10,343 bases of DNA from UBA1367 sp040268355. GTDB taxonomy: Bacteria; Actinomycetota; Coriobacteriia; Coriobacteriales; Atopobiaceae. A program made the position numbers and the translations under genes. The DNA lies in the NCBI GenBank assembly GCA_040268355.1, contig JAWRIT010000131.1, positions 1 through 10,343 on the forward strand, given 5' to 3'. The notes under the pieces were generated by a model. It was not told the origin of the DNA and ran no database searches. It saw only the letters and a program-made list of their open reading frames with translations. Below are positions 1-7,145 of the stretch, piece after piece (position 1 is the first letter of the stretch; the number at the start of each line of letters is the position of its first letter).

Positions 1-58
1 ATGTGACACATAGGTGCCTCTTCCCCTGTGCCGGCCCGCGTCTCCGACCGCGTCTGGC

Positions 59-1309
59 CTACTGGTAGTGCAGCGACTCCACCGGATCGAGCTTGGCGGC
101 GCGGCGCGCGGGGTAGTAGCCAAAGATCACGCCGATCAGCACGCAGATGCCCGTCGCCATGCCCACCGACTGTACGTCGATCACCGGAGTGATGTCACCG
201 GCGAGTTCCCCGAACCCGATCCCGGCGCTCAACGCGCCGCCAAGCAGGTCCGTGAGCCCAAAGGACGCCAGGTAGCCGGCCAGGATGCCGACGACCCCTC
301 CAGCCAGGCACAGGCACACCGACTCGAGCAGGAACTGGGTGGTGATGTCTGAGCTGCGCGCGCCGAGGGCCTTGCGCAGGCCGATCTCCCGGATGCGCTC
401 GGTCACGTTGGTGAGCATCATGTTCATGATGCCGATGCCGCCCACCACAAGCGAGATGCTCGCCACAACGGTCATCATCAGCTGGAACGAGGCCGTCGTC
501 GAATCGAGCTGGTCGATGACCGACTGCATGGTCATGACAAAGATGTCGCCGTACGAGCCACCATCGAACTCCTCGCCCTCCTCCATCGGCTCGATGCCAA
601 AGTAGGAGGAGAGCACCGCGGTGGTCTCGTCGGCGATCGTCGACATGTCGACTCCCTCGTAGACCAACCCCCGGATATCGCTGATCTCCTCGTAGCCCGC
701 GATGCGCTTGACGCAGGTGGAGAGCGGCAGGTAGATGGTGCCACTTTCGTCCATGAAGGAATCCTCGGACATCGTGACGCCCACTATGGTGAACGTCATG
801 TCGTTGAGCCGAATGGTATTGCCCACCACGCTCTCGTCGGGCCGGCCGTAGAGCTGTCTGACCGATCCCTGGTCGAGCACGCACACGAAGGAGCCCGACT
901 CGTCATCCTGCTCGGTAATGAACCTCCCCTCGACAAGCTGCGTTCCCGTGACCTTGAAGAAGGAGGGCTGGACGCCCCGCACAAACGGTGAGGAGGATTT
1001 CCTGCCGTTCTTGGCCTCCGCTTCGGTGGAGACGGATGCCGAGATGTACTCGTACTGGGGCAGCAGCTCCTTCACCTGCTCGATGTCGTCGAGGGTCACG
1101 CCACGATCGCTCCACACGCCCATGGTGACCATGCGTGCCTGGGTGAGGCCGAGCGAGCCTATCATCGCCTGCTTGATGCCGCCGATGAGCGCCGTCATGG
1201 TGATGACGGCGCTGATGCCGATGACGATGCCGAGTACCGTGAGCAGGCTACGTCCGCGGTTGGAGTCGAGCGCCGAGATGGTCTCGTACGCAAGGTCGCG
1301 CGCCTTCAT
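59..1309 (-). CDS. MacB/YknZ-like ABC transporter permease (FtsX family)
   Basis: This 416-residue protein is the membrane subunit of an ABC exporter of the MacB/YknZ type, which uses ATP-driven movement to push substrates or signals across the envelope. One membrane segment lies near residues 21-43 (with GIVIGISAVITM). A large extracytoplasmic MacB-type domain covers about 45-270. Three more segments lie near 275-300, 325-355 and 380-400, giving the usual four-segment FtsX layout. The family signatures RIREIGLRKALGAR (305-318) and YPARRAAKLDPVESL (399-413) are intact, and length is normal. The ATG follows AGGAG with a 6-nt gap and overlaps the ATPase stop as ATGA, so the two are translationally coupled. 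It is the last gene of the adaptor-ATPase-permease operon. The substrate cannot be read from sequence; antimicrobial peptides, toxins or lipids are possible by family analogy only. Confidence 0.93.
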   Translation of the reverse strand: MKARDLAYETISALDSNRGRSLLTVLGIVIGISAVITMTALIGGIKQAMIGSLGLTQARMVTMGVWSDRGVTLDDIEQVKELLPQYEYISASVSTEAEAKNGRKSSSPFVRGVQPSFFKVTGTQLVEGRFITEQDDESGSFVCVLDQGSVRQLYGRPDESVVGNTIRLNDMTFTIVGVTMSEDSFMDESGTIYLPLSTCVKRIAGYEEISDIRGLVYEGVDMSTIADETTAVLSSYFGIEPMEEGEEFDGGSYGDIFVMTMQSVIDQLDSTTASFQLMMTVVASISLVVGGIGIMNMMLTNVTERIREIGLRKALGARSSDITTQFLLESVCLCLAGGVVGILAGYLASFGLTDLLGGALSAGIGFGELAGDITPVIDVQSVGMATGICVLIGVIFGYYPARRAAKLDPVESLHYQ

Positions 1310-2034
1310 GTGGAGCTCCTCCTTGTCGGGTCGGCGGAGATGAGCGCCCGCTCCTGTTCGTCGGTGAGCAGCCTGCCGTCGCGGATGTACACGGTGCGGT
1401 CGGCCCAGTCGGCGACCTCGGCATCGTGCGTGATGAGCACGATCGTCTTGCCCTCGTCACGCAGGCGACGGAAGGTCTTGAGGACCAGGTCGCCCGTCGC
1501 CGAGTCGAGGTTGCCCGTCGGCTCGTCGGCCAGGATCACGGCGGGGTCGTTGACGAGCGCCCGCGCGATGGCCACGCGCTGCATCTGGCCGCCCGAGAGC
1601 TCGTTGGAGCGGTGGTCGAAATACTCGAACGGCAACGACACCGACTGCAGCGCCTCCGCCGCCAGGCGCTCGCGATCCGCGGGGGGCGTGTCGGAGTAGA
1701 TGAGCGGCAGCATCACGTTGCGCAAGACCGTGGTGCGCGGCAGCAGGTTGAAGCTCTGGAAGACGAATCCCAGGCGTGTGGCGCGCAGCTCGGCCAGCTC
1801 GTCGTCGTCAAGGGTGGAGACGTCCACACCCTCGAGCAGGTAGGTGCCCGACGTGGGCGTGTCAAGGCAGCCGAGTGTGTTCATGAGCGTCGACTTGCCC
1901 GACCCCGACGGCCCCATGATGCACAGGAACTCCCCCTGCTCGACCGTCAGAGAGACCCCCTTGAGCGCATGCATGAGACCCGCCTCGGACTCATAGATGC
2001 GATGCACGTTGCGCACGTCTATGACGCGCGACAT
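1306..2034 (-). CDS. MacB/YknY/LolD-like ABC transporter ATPase
   Basis: This 242-residue protein is the cytoplasmic nucleotide-binding subunit that powers the neighbouring permease. All motifs are present in order: Walker A GPSGSGKST (41-49), Q-loop VFQSFNLLP (Q93), signature LSGGQMQR (146-153), Walker B VILADEPTGNLD (167-178, catalytic E171) and the switch histidine in ITHD (H203). The phrases SFNLLPRTTVLRNV and DEPTGNLDS are typical of the LolD/MacB/YknY branch that pairs with FtsX-like permeases. The start is two bases after the adaptor stop, and a strong GAGGAGG lies inside the end of the adaptor gene. The stop overlaps the permease start by 4 nt. This spacing means one transcript with coupled translation. 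Length is normal, and no key residue is missing. Confidence 0.96.
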   Translation of the reverse strand: MSRVIDVRNVHRIYESEAGLMHALKGVSLTVEQGEFLCIMGPSGSGKSTLMNTLGCLDTPTSGTYLLEGVDVSTLDDDELAELRATRLGFVFQSFNLLPRTTVLRNVMLPLIYSDTPPADRERLAAEALQSVSLPFEYFDHRSNELSGGQMQRVAIARALVNDPAVILADEPTGNLDSATGDLVLKTFRRLRDEGKTIVLITHDAEVADWADRTVYIRDGRLLTDEQERALISADPTRRSST

Positions 2035-2036
2035 GG

Positions 2037-3836
2037 TTAGCCCTCCTCGGTCATGACGTCGCCGTAATCGCCCTCGTCGAGGGCGGCGTCCCCCTCCGCG
2101 CCCATCATGGCGCCCATGCCTCCCGAGACCACGATGAGCTCGCCCTCTTCCAGCCCGGACTCGATGACCGCCTCGGAGCTGCTGCGCTCGCCGACGGTCA
2201 CCGCGCGCTGCTCCGACAGGAAGCCCTCGCCGGTCTCCTCGTCGCCCTCCTCGGTCACGACCTCGACGTAGGTGCCGCCCTCGCCGTCATCGATGAGTGC
2301 CATCGCGGGAACGACCAGCACGTCCTTGAGGTCGGCCGTGTAGATGCTCACATCGGCCGTCATGCCGGGACGAAGCTTGGGATCGGGGTTGGGGATGACC
2401 AGTCCCACGTGGAAGGTCACGACGCCACCGCCGCCCATGTCGTTGCCCCCCGAGTTGCTGGCGACGGTGGAGACCTCCTGCACCTGTGCGTCCAGCTCGA
2501 CGTCCTCCAGGGCGGAGAAGGTGATCTTGGCCCACTGCTCCTTCTCGATGCTCAGGATGTCGATCTCGTTGACCTCGATGTCCACGGCCATCTGGTTCAT
2601 GTTGGCGATCTGCACGAGCGCGTCGTTGGAGCCCGAGGACGACGACCCGTCCTCATAGCCGGAGGTGGCGCCACCGAGCGCCTGGCCGACCTTTGCGTTC
2701 ATCGCCACGATGTTGCCGGACGACGGCGCGGTGACGGTGCGCTTCTCGGCGTTGGCCACGGCCTCGTCATAGGCCTCGCTGGCCTTCGTGAGCGTCTGGT
2801 TGGCGGTGACCACGCCCTCGCGGGCGCCCTCGATGGCGGACACCAGCGAGATGTCATCGGGCTTGTCGGGATAGACCGGCTCCTCGCCCGCCGGCTGGGG
2901 CTCCTCCCCGGCAGCAGCGAGTGCCTCCTGGTACTTGTCCCACTTGTCCTTATCCTTCAGATACTTCTCGTACTCAGCCAGGTACTTCTTATAGAGCTTC
3001 TGAAACTGTGGTGACTGGTCCTCGACCTTCTCCCCATCGGGAGGCGAGACCTCTACTGGCGCGTTTGGCTCGCTGCATTTGTACTTGTCGGCCTTCCGCA
3101 TGGCCTTCTCCCAGGCCGCGTGGAGGGAGCTGTAGTTCTCGACGAGGTTCTGCCACTCCCGATGGGCCGCGTCGGCGTCGCACCAGTCCTCGTCGTACTT
3201 GGTCCACGCCTCGTTGCGGGCCGCCTCCGCGTCACCGACCTCGCGCTGGGCGGAGGCAACTCCCTGACGGGCCGCCTCGAGGTCGGCGGCGGCCTCGCGA
3301 ACCAGCTTGTCGAGCTCGTCGTTCTTCAGCGTGAAGAGCACGTCGCCCTTCTTGACCTCTTGGCCCTCGCTCACGCGGATGCTCTCGATGGTGCCGTCGA
3401 CCTCGGGAGTCACGACCACCGTCGAGCCGGCCTTGAGTGCGCCGGACGCGCTGATGACGTTGGAGAAGTCGGTGCGCTCGACCATCGCGATCTGTGGCGC
3501 GAGGTCGGCGTCGTCGTCGGGGTTGTTGGCCTGGAACATCCTGTGGGCGACCCATACGGCGGCAAGGCCGCCAATGAGGGCCGCGACGATGGCGATCTTG
3601 ATACGGCGCTTGCGCTTCTTTGCCGCACGCTGCGCACGTAGGTGCTGGTAGGCGGAAAGCGACTCCGAATCCTCGTCCTCGTCGCCCTCACCCCCACCCA
3701 TGGGCACGACGCTCGTTTGTTCATCCTGCTGCTGCAGGTGAGCGGGCATGAGTTCGTTCTCTGAGAGGGTCGTCAGCTCGTCGTCGGAGGTGCCGACGCC
3801 CTCGTCCCTGTCGTCTGTGATCATCGCGAAGCCCAT
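2037..3836 (-). CDS. HlyD/MacA/YknX-like efflux adaptor subunit with extended hairpin
   Basis: This is the membrane-anchored adaptor of the exporter (599 residues from this start). An acidic cytoplasmic N-terminus of about 70 residues ends in KKRKRR, and one membrane segment follows at about 79-101. The split biotinyl-lipoyl domain lies at about 139-170 (PEVDGTIESIRVSEGQEVKKG) and 365-388 (TAPSSGNIVA). Between the halves is a charged hairpin of about 195 residues with two cysteines (C219, C254). Beta-barrel and membrane-proximal parts follow, including RPGMTADVSI (489-498), then an acidic tail. MacA/YknX proteins are usually about 370-400 residues, so this one is enlarged in the N-tail, the hairpin and the Gly/Ser loops (390-404, 463-471). 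The start is uncertain. ATG 3836 has AGGTG upstream, and high-GC codon use begins there. ATG 3824 and ATG 3872 are in frame, but the 12 codons after 3872 do not look coding. In Bacillus, YknX works with YknYZ in toxin resistance; the substrate here is unknown. Confidence 0.85.
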   Translation of the reverse strand: MGFAMITDDRDEGVGTSDDELTTLSENELMPAHLQQQDEQTSVVPMGGGEGDEDEDSESLSAYQHLRAQRAAKKRKRRIKIAIVAALIGGLAAVWVAHRMFQANNPDDDADLAPQIAMVERTDFSNVISASGALKAGSTVVVTPEVDGTIESIRVSEGQEVKKGDVLFTLKNDELDKLVREAAADLEAARQGVASAQREVGDAEAARNEAWTKYDEDWCDADAAHREWQNLVENYSSLHAAWEKAMRKADKYKCSEPNAPVEVSPPDGEKVEDQSPQFQKLYKKYLAEYEKYLKDKDKWDKYQEALAAAGEEPQPAGEEPVYPDKPDDISLVSAIEGAREGVVTANQTLTKASEAYDEAVANAEKRTVTAPSSGNIVAMNAKVGQALGGATSGYEDGSSSSGSNDALVQIANMNQMAVDIEVNEIDILSIEKEQWAKITFSALEDVELDAQVQEVSTVASNSGGNDMGGGGVVTFHVGLVIPNPDPKLRPGMTADVSIYTADLKDVLVVPAMALIDDGEGGTYVEVVTEEGDEETGEGFLSEQRAVTVGERSSSEAVIESGLEEGELIVVSGGMGAMMGAEGDAALDEGDYGDVMTEEG

Positions 3837-4011
3837 CTCTCGGACACACCTATACCGTTTTGAAGATAGCATACGTGCAATCTCGGCAGCTCAGAGGTAG
3901 ACGAGGCTCATTCTTGCGCTTTCGTAAGTGTGCCGAACTGGGCGCCAAACGGCGCATCTGCGAGCGTCAGGCGGCAGGTCGGCTGCGGGTCGCCACTGTT
4001 CGTACACGCTC
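3837..4011. other. Leader and likely promoter area of the export operon
   Basis: No gene is supported in this part of the gap. The stretch next to the adaptor start (about 3850-3880) is locally AT-rich. On the minus strand it holds possible -10 elements TATCTT (3863-3868) and TATGCT (3868-3873), but no convincing -35 box. The export operon most likely starts transcription here. The remainder to 4011 is GC-rich and shows no clear signal. Confidence 0.3.
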
Positions 4012-4105
4012 CTTGTGGGCGAATGCGGAAATGGAAGCGACCCTTGTGGGCAAAAGCGGAGGTGGAAAGCCTTCCTTGTGGGCAGATGCGGAAACAAGAA
4101 CGCTG

Positions 4106-4171
4106 CTTGTGGGCGAAAGCGGACGTTTTCGTGGCCTTTTGGCGCGTCAAACGTCCGCTTTTGCCCACAAG
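4106..4171. repeat. Long perfect-stem hairpin at the centre of the repeat array
   Basis: Bases 4106-4128 pair with 4149-4171 over 23 positions. The only non-Watson-Crick position is a G-T, which would be a G-U wobble in plus-strand RNA. The loop is 20 nt (4129-4148). The stem is made of one repeat copy from each arm, extended inward by CGTTT/AAACG. No U-run follows on either strand, so it does not look like a standard intrinsic terminator, though it could still end, stall or protect a transcript. Confidence 0.8.
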
Positions 4172-4270
4172 AACCGATTCCGTTTCCGCTTTCGCCCACA
4201 AGCGGCCGTCGTCGTTTCCGTATCTGCCACAAGCGGCGGCTCCGCATTCGACGCAAGTAGCAGCGAGCAG

Positions 4271-4330
4271 CGGCTCCGCCTGCGCATTCGCCACAAGCCG
4301 CAGCTCCACCTGCGCATCCGTCACAAGCGG
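4271..4330. repeat. Tandem 30-nt duplication in the right arm of the array
   Basis: Bases 4271-4300 and 4301-4330 match at 25 of 30 positions. Each contains one of the degenerate inverted copies (CTGCGCATTCGCCACAAG and CTGCGCATCCGTCACAAG). This suggests that the array grew by local duplication of a repeat plus its spacer. The pitch is close to the 31-32 nt of the better-conserved part. Confidence 0.7.
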
Positions 4331-4368
4331 CAGTTCAGCCGAGCAAGGCGCCGCAGCTCCGGCTCCGT

Positions 4369-4391
4369 CTCCACCTCCGCCACAAGTGGAG
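4369..4391 (-). terminator. Possible hairpin terminator of the hydrogenase gene
   Basis: CTCCAC (4369-4374) pairs with GTGGAG (4386-4391) across an 11-nt loop, 11 nt past the hydrogenase stop. The loop contains the last repeat copy of the array. There is no T-run after it on the minus strand, so termination is only a possibility. Confidence 0.3.
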
Positions 4392-4402
4392 CCCAACGCT
4401 CG

Positions 4403-6031
4403 CTACTGGCTCTTGCGGCCGGTGCTCGCCTCGGTCGTCTCGGCGACGTCGTCGACCTTCTTGCCGTCCTCGTCGCGCTCGAGCTCCTTGATGAGGCCAC
4501 GATAGGCGTTCTCGGTCGCGTTCTCGTGCGGCGAGCGCTTGGCGTAGCGCTGCACAGCCGCCTGCGACTTCCTGATGGGCTGCAGGGTTCCCGCACCCGC
4601 CACGCAGCCGCCGGGACAGGCCATGCCCTCCAGCAGGTAGCCATTCCACTTGCCGCGCACGGCCTCCTTCATCATCTGACGGCACTCGGAAAGGCCCTCG
4701 GCGTTGTGGATCTTGATCTCAAGCTCGGGATCCTTTCGCTTGATGGCGTTGACCACGGCGTTCGCCACGCCGCCTGCCACCGCGAAGCCACGCCCGTCGG
4801 CGCTGGCGACATCGAAGTCGCTCTTGTTGTCGTCCTCGAGCGCCAGGTAGTCGATCTCGCGCGCCTTCATCATGCCCGCCATCTCCTCGAAGGTGAGCAC
4901 GAAGTCGACCTCGGAGCGCACGCTGCGGCGCATGGCCTCGAGCTTCTTGGCCGAGCACGGCCCCACGAAGACGATCTTGGCGTCGGGGTGGTTGGTGCGG
5001 ATCATGCGGGCGGTGAGCACCATGGGCGTGAGCGCCATGGAGATGTTGCCGGCGTACTTGGGGAACTCCTTCTTCGCCATGACCGACCACGCCGGGCAGC
5101 ACGAGGTGCCCATGAAGGGCTGGTCGCCCTCTATGACCTCCTCGATGAAGTCGTCGGCCTCCTGCACGGTGCACAAATCCGCCCCGATGGCCACCTCCTC
5201 CACGCCGGAGAAGCCCAGCTGCTTGAAGGCCTCGCGCAGCTTGCCCACGTTGCCCTTGCCGCCAAACTGGCCGACGAAGGCCGGCGCGACGGCGGCGATG
5301 ACCTCGTCGCCCTGCAGGATGGCATGGATGACCTGCGCGATCTGGCTCTTGTCAGCGATGGCGCCAAAGGGGCAGTTGATGAGGCACTGGCCACAGCTCA
5401 CGCAGCGGTCGTAGTCGATGTCGGCGCGACCGTTCTCGTCCGAGCCGATGGCGTTCATGCCACAGGCCTCGGCGCAGGGGCGCACGTGGTGGTGGATCGC
5501 ATGGTAGGGGCACACCTGCTCGCAGCGACCGCACGTGATGCACAGCTCCTGGTCGATGAAGGCCTTTTTGTCCTTGAACGAGATGGCCCCCTTGGGACAG
5601 ATCTCGCGGCACGGGTGCGCGAGGCAGCCCTGGCAGGCGTCCGACACGCGGTAGACGTTGTCCTCGCAGGCGTTGCAGGCGAACTTGATGACGTTGATCA
5701 GCGGGGGCTCGTAGTAGGCCAGGCCGGCGCCCTCGGCGTCGGCGAGGCCGGCGCTGATGCGCGAGCGGCTCTCGGCGCCCTGCGCGGAGAGTCCCGCCGC
5801 AAACCGGATGCGCTCGCCGATGATCGCACGCTCGAGAAAGACGCTCTCACGGTAGGTGGCCACGTCTCCGGGCAGAATCCGGTAGGGCAGCTCGTCAAAG
5901 GCGTCGTCGACGTCCGCGCTCGTCCACTCGGGATGGTCGCCGATGGAGTACATGATCTTGGCGACCTCGCAAAAGACCTTGCGACGAATGCTCGTCAGGC
6001 TGGTATAGACACCGCGCATGGTATCGGCCAT
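4403..6031 (-). CDS. Monomeric [FeFe] hydrogenase, group B type
   Basis: This 542-residue iron-sulfur enzyme should interconvert protons plus electrons and H2 in the cytoplasm, probably exchanging electrons with ferredoxin. The three H-cluster signatures are present: TSCCPAW (309-315), VGPCSAKK (356-363) and EGMACPGGCVAGAG (468-481). By family analogy C312, C359, C472 and C476 hold the cluster, and C311 is the proton-relay cysteine. The N-terminal half holds several 4Fe-4S sites: C133, C136, C141 and C145; C164, C167, C170 and C174; C186 and C190; C210, C213, C216 and C220; plus C119 and C122. The lack of Met before PC in the second signature and the AGAGTLQP ending of the third fit group B rather than the clostridial CpI type. 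The ATG follows GGAGAGAGG with a 6-nt gap. The tail after about residue 500 is charged and low in complexity. No HydE, HydF or HydG maturase is in the window. A LysR regulator lies directly upstream. Confidence 0.93.
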   Translation of the reverse strand: MADTMRGVYTSLTSIRRKVFCEVAKIMYSIGDHPEWTSADVDDAFDELPYRILPGDVATYRESVFLERAIIGERIRFAAGLSAQGAESRSRISAGLADAEGAGLAYYEPPLINVIKFACNACEDNVYRVSDACQGCLAHPCREICPKGAISFKDKKAFIDQELCITCGRCEQVCPYHAIHHHVRPCAEACGMNAIGSDENGRADIDYDRCVSCGQCLINCPFGAIADKSQIAQVIHAILQGDEVIAAVAPAFVGQFGGKGNVGKLREAFKQLGFSGVEEVAIGADLCTVQEADDFIEEVIEGDQPFMGTSCCPAWSVMAKKEFPKYAGNISMALTPMVLTARMIRTNHPDAKIVFVGPCSAKKLEAMRRSVRSEVDFVLTFEEMAGMMKAREIDYLALEDDNKSDFDVASADGRGFAVAGGVANAVVNAIKRKDPELEIKIHNAEGLSECRQMMKEAVRGKWNGYLLEGMACPGGCVAGAGTLQPIRKSQAAVQRYAKRSPHENATENAYRGLIKELERDEDGKKVDDVAETTEASTGRKSQ

Positions 6032-6067
6032 GGTGTACCTCTCTCCGCATGTTCCCCTTGGCTATCC

Positions 6068-6126
6068 AGTATGCCTGATTGACACGCCCGTGTCGCAGTC
6101 AAAGCTCGCCGAAGCTCAACTGTCAA
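6068..6126 (-). promoter_or_regulatory. Candidate hydrogenase promoter with overlapping dyad
   Basis: The 114-bp gap between the LysR stop and the hydrogenase start holds two possible minus-strand promoters. One is GCGACA (6091-6096), 17 bp, CATACT (6068-6073), placing the transcript start about 30 nt before the gene. The other has a perfect TTGACA (6121-6126) but only a poor -10 (TTTGAC, 6098-6103). A dyad, GACAC-GCCC-GTGTC (6081-6094), overlaps the first -35 box. Two AAGCTC copies (6102-6107, 6112-6117) sit exactly 10 bp apart. The spacing suggests an operator, but no factor can be assigned. Confidence 0.4.
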
Positions 6127-6145
6127 TATGGGAGATGCGAGGCGC

Positions 6146-7087
6146 TCACGCTCGCGCCCCGTCAGATCCCGCCTGTTGCTCGAGCAGGCGGGCAAAGTCC
6201 TCGATCACGCTCCAGACGTGACTCGACGAGCGCCAGGCCAGGTGGATATCGATGCGGGCGGCATGGCCGAGGTTCATCACGCACATGCCCTGCTCGCTGC
6301 CATCGCCCACCATGGTCTGGGCCAGGTCATACGGCACGAAGGTGGCTCCCACCCCACGGGTCGCCAGCTCGACGAGCGTCTCGGAGTTGGACGAGAGCAC
6401 CGCAGGCTCGACCTCGATCCCCGCCTCCGCCAGCAGGCTTCGCGAGAGGTCGCCCGGCTCGTCGTGGCGGCCCAGCAGCAGCATCGGGCAGCCCTTGAGC
6501 GGCTCGAGGCTGCGTCGGCGCACCACCAACTCGCTCACCTCCCGCGCTCGCTCCCCGTAGATCTCGCGCAGCAGCGCCCACGAGACGATGAGCACGATCT
6601 GCTCGGTGCGCAGCAGCCGCACCTCAAGGCCGCTCTTCGCCTCGGGCACGGTGGCCACGACCATGTCGATGCGCCCCTCGCGCAGCGCCGCCACCAGCTC
6701 GTCGTTCTCCTCCTCGGTGATGCGCACCCGCACCCCCGGCCTGCGCTCGCGAAAGGCCGCGATGGCGCGCGGCATGAGCAGCCGTCCGCGCGTCGCGGTG
6801 ATGCCCACGGAGAGCAGGCCCTGCGCGTCGCCGGCAATGTCGGCGAACTCCTGCTCGAGGGCCCGCCGGTCCGTCTCTATGCGACGGGCATGGCCCAGCA
6901 ATCGCTCGCCGGCATAGGTGAGCGTGAGGGGCACCTTGCGATTGACCAGCCGCACCCCCAGCTCGCGCTCGATGCCAGCGATGTGGGCGGAAAGCGTCTG
7001 CTGGGTGACCATGAGCCGACGGGCGGCCTGGGTGAAGCTGCGCTCCTCTGCGAGCGCGATGAAGTACTCCATGCTCGAGAAGTTCAT
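6146..7087 (-). CDS. LysR-family transcriptional regulator
   Basis: This 313-residue DNA-binding regulator has the standard LysR layout. An N-terminal winged helix-turn-helix occupies residues 1-60 (EYFIALAEERSFTQAARRL, then TQQTLSAHIAGIERELGVRL). A linker helix follows at about 65-90. A two-lobed effector-binding domain of the periplasmic-binding-protein fold runs from about 91 to 300. The ATG at 7087 is chosen because AGGAGG lies just upstream with a short 3-nt gap. The open frame extends upstream to 7147, but that extension has no ribosome site and is not LysR-like. The gene is divergent from the small basic protein gene at 7268 and in the same direction as the hydrogenase, 114 bp downstream. 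Either or both could be targets, and self-repression is common in the family. The effector cannot be predicted. Confidence 0.93.
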   Translation of the reverse strand: MNFSSMEYFIALAEERSFTQAARRLMVTQQTLSAHIAGIERELGVRLVNRKVPLTLTYAGERLLGHARRIETDRRALEQEFADIAGDAQGLLSVGITATRGRLLMPRAIAAFRERRPGVRVRITEEENDELVAALREGRIDMVVATVPEAKSGLEVRLLRTEQIVLIVSWALLREIYGERAREVSELVVRRRSLEPLKGCPMLLLGRHDEPGDLSRSLLAEAGIEVEPAVLSSNSETLVELATRGVGATFVPYDLAQTMVGDGSEQGMCVMNLGHAARIDIHLAWRSSSHVWSVIEDFARLLEQQAGSDGARA

Positions 7088-7145
7088 GACCCTCCTGCCG
7101 TTGGCGCAGGGCCGTCCCTGCCGCCTCGTCACCCATCGACACAGC

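Larger units (their letters stand above)
4012..4386. repeat. Mirrored array of about ten 18-nt repeats
   Basis: The repeat unit is close to CTTGTGGGCGAAAGCGGA. Plus-orientation copies lie at 4012-4029, 4043-4060, 4075-4092 and 4106-4123, with starts 31, 32 and 31 nt apart. Inverted copies lie at 4154-4171, 4185-4202 and 4217-4233 (31 and 32 nt apart). Weaker ones lie at 4241-4257, 4280-4297, 4310-4327 and about 4370-4386, mostly with one G fewer (CTTGTGGC). Copy 4154-4171 is the exact reverse complement of copy 4043-4060, and copy 4185-4202 of copy 4106-4123. Reflection about position 4138.5 maps the three left copies nearest the centre onto the first three inverted ones to within a base. The 13-14 nt spacers are not conserved. 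No coding gene fits the region. It lies downstream of the hydrogenase and upstream of the export operon. A regulatory protein-binding array, a structured RNA and a dispersed extragenic repeat are all possible. Confidence 0.85.

Noticed and set aside
1..11. Perfect short palindrome ATGTG-A-CACAT at the window start
   Set aside because: At 11 nt with no flanking context it is too short to assign; it could be chance or part of a neighbouring regulatory region.
4012..4386. CRISPR array
   Set aside because: The repeats are 18 nt and degenerate, spacers are only 13-14 nt, the orientation flips in the middle and no cas gene is present.
3891..4396. Several 110-190 codon open frames across the repeat array, giving peptides with recurring SAFAHK- and FRICPQG-like phrases
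   Set aside because: The recurring phrases are translations of the 18-nt repeat. A 31-32 nt pitch changes frame between copies, and no frame has a ribosome site or a consistent third-position bias. Such frames may be misannotated as genes.
3860..6082. 740-codon open frame on the plus strand opposite the hydrogenase
   Set aside because: It is the antisense of a well-supported hydrogenase plus the repeat array; its composition is Ala/Gly/His/Arg-rich with no domain. Long antisense frames are expected in GC-rich DNA.
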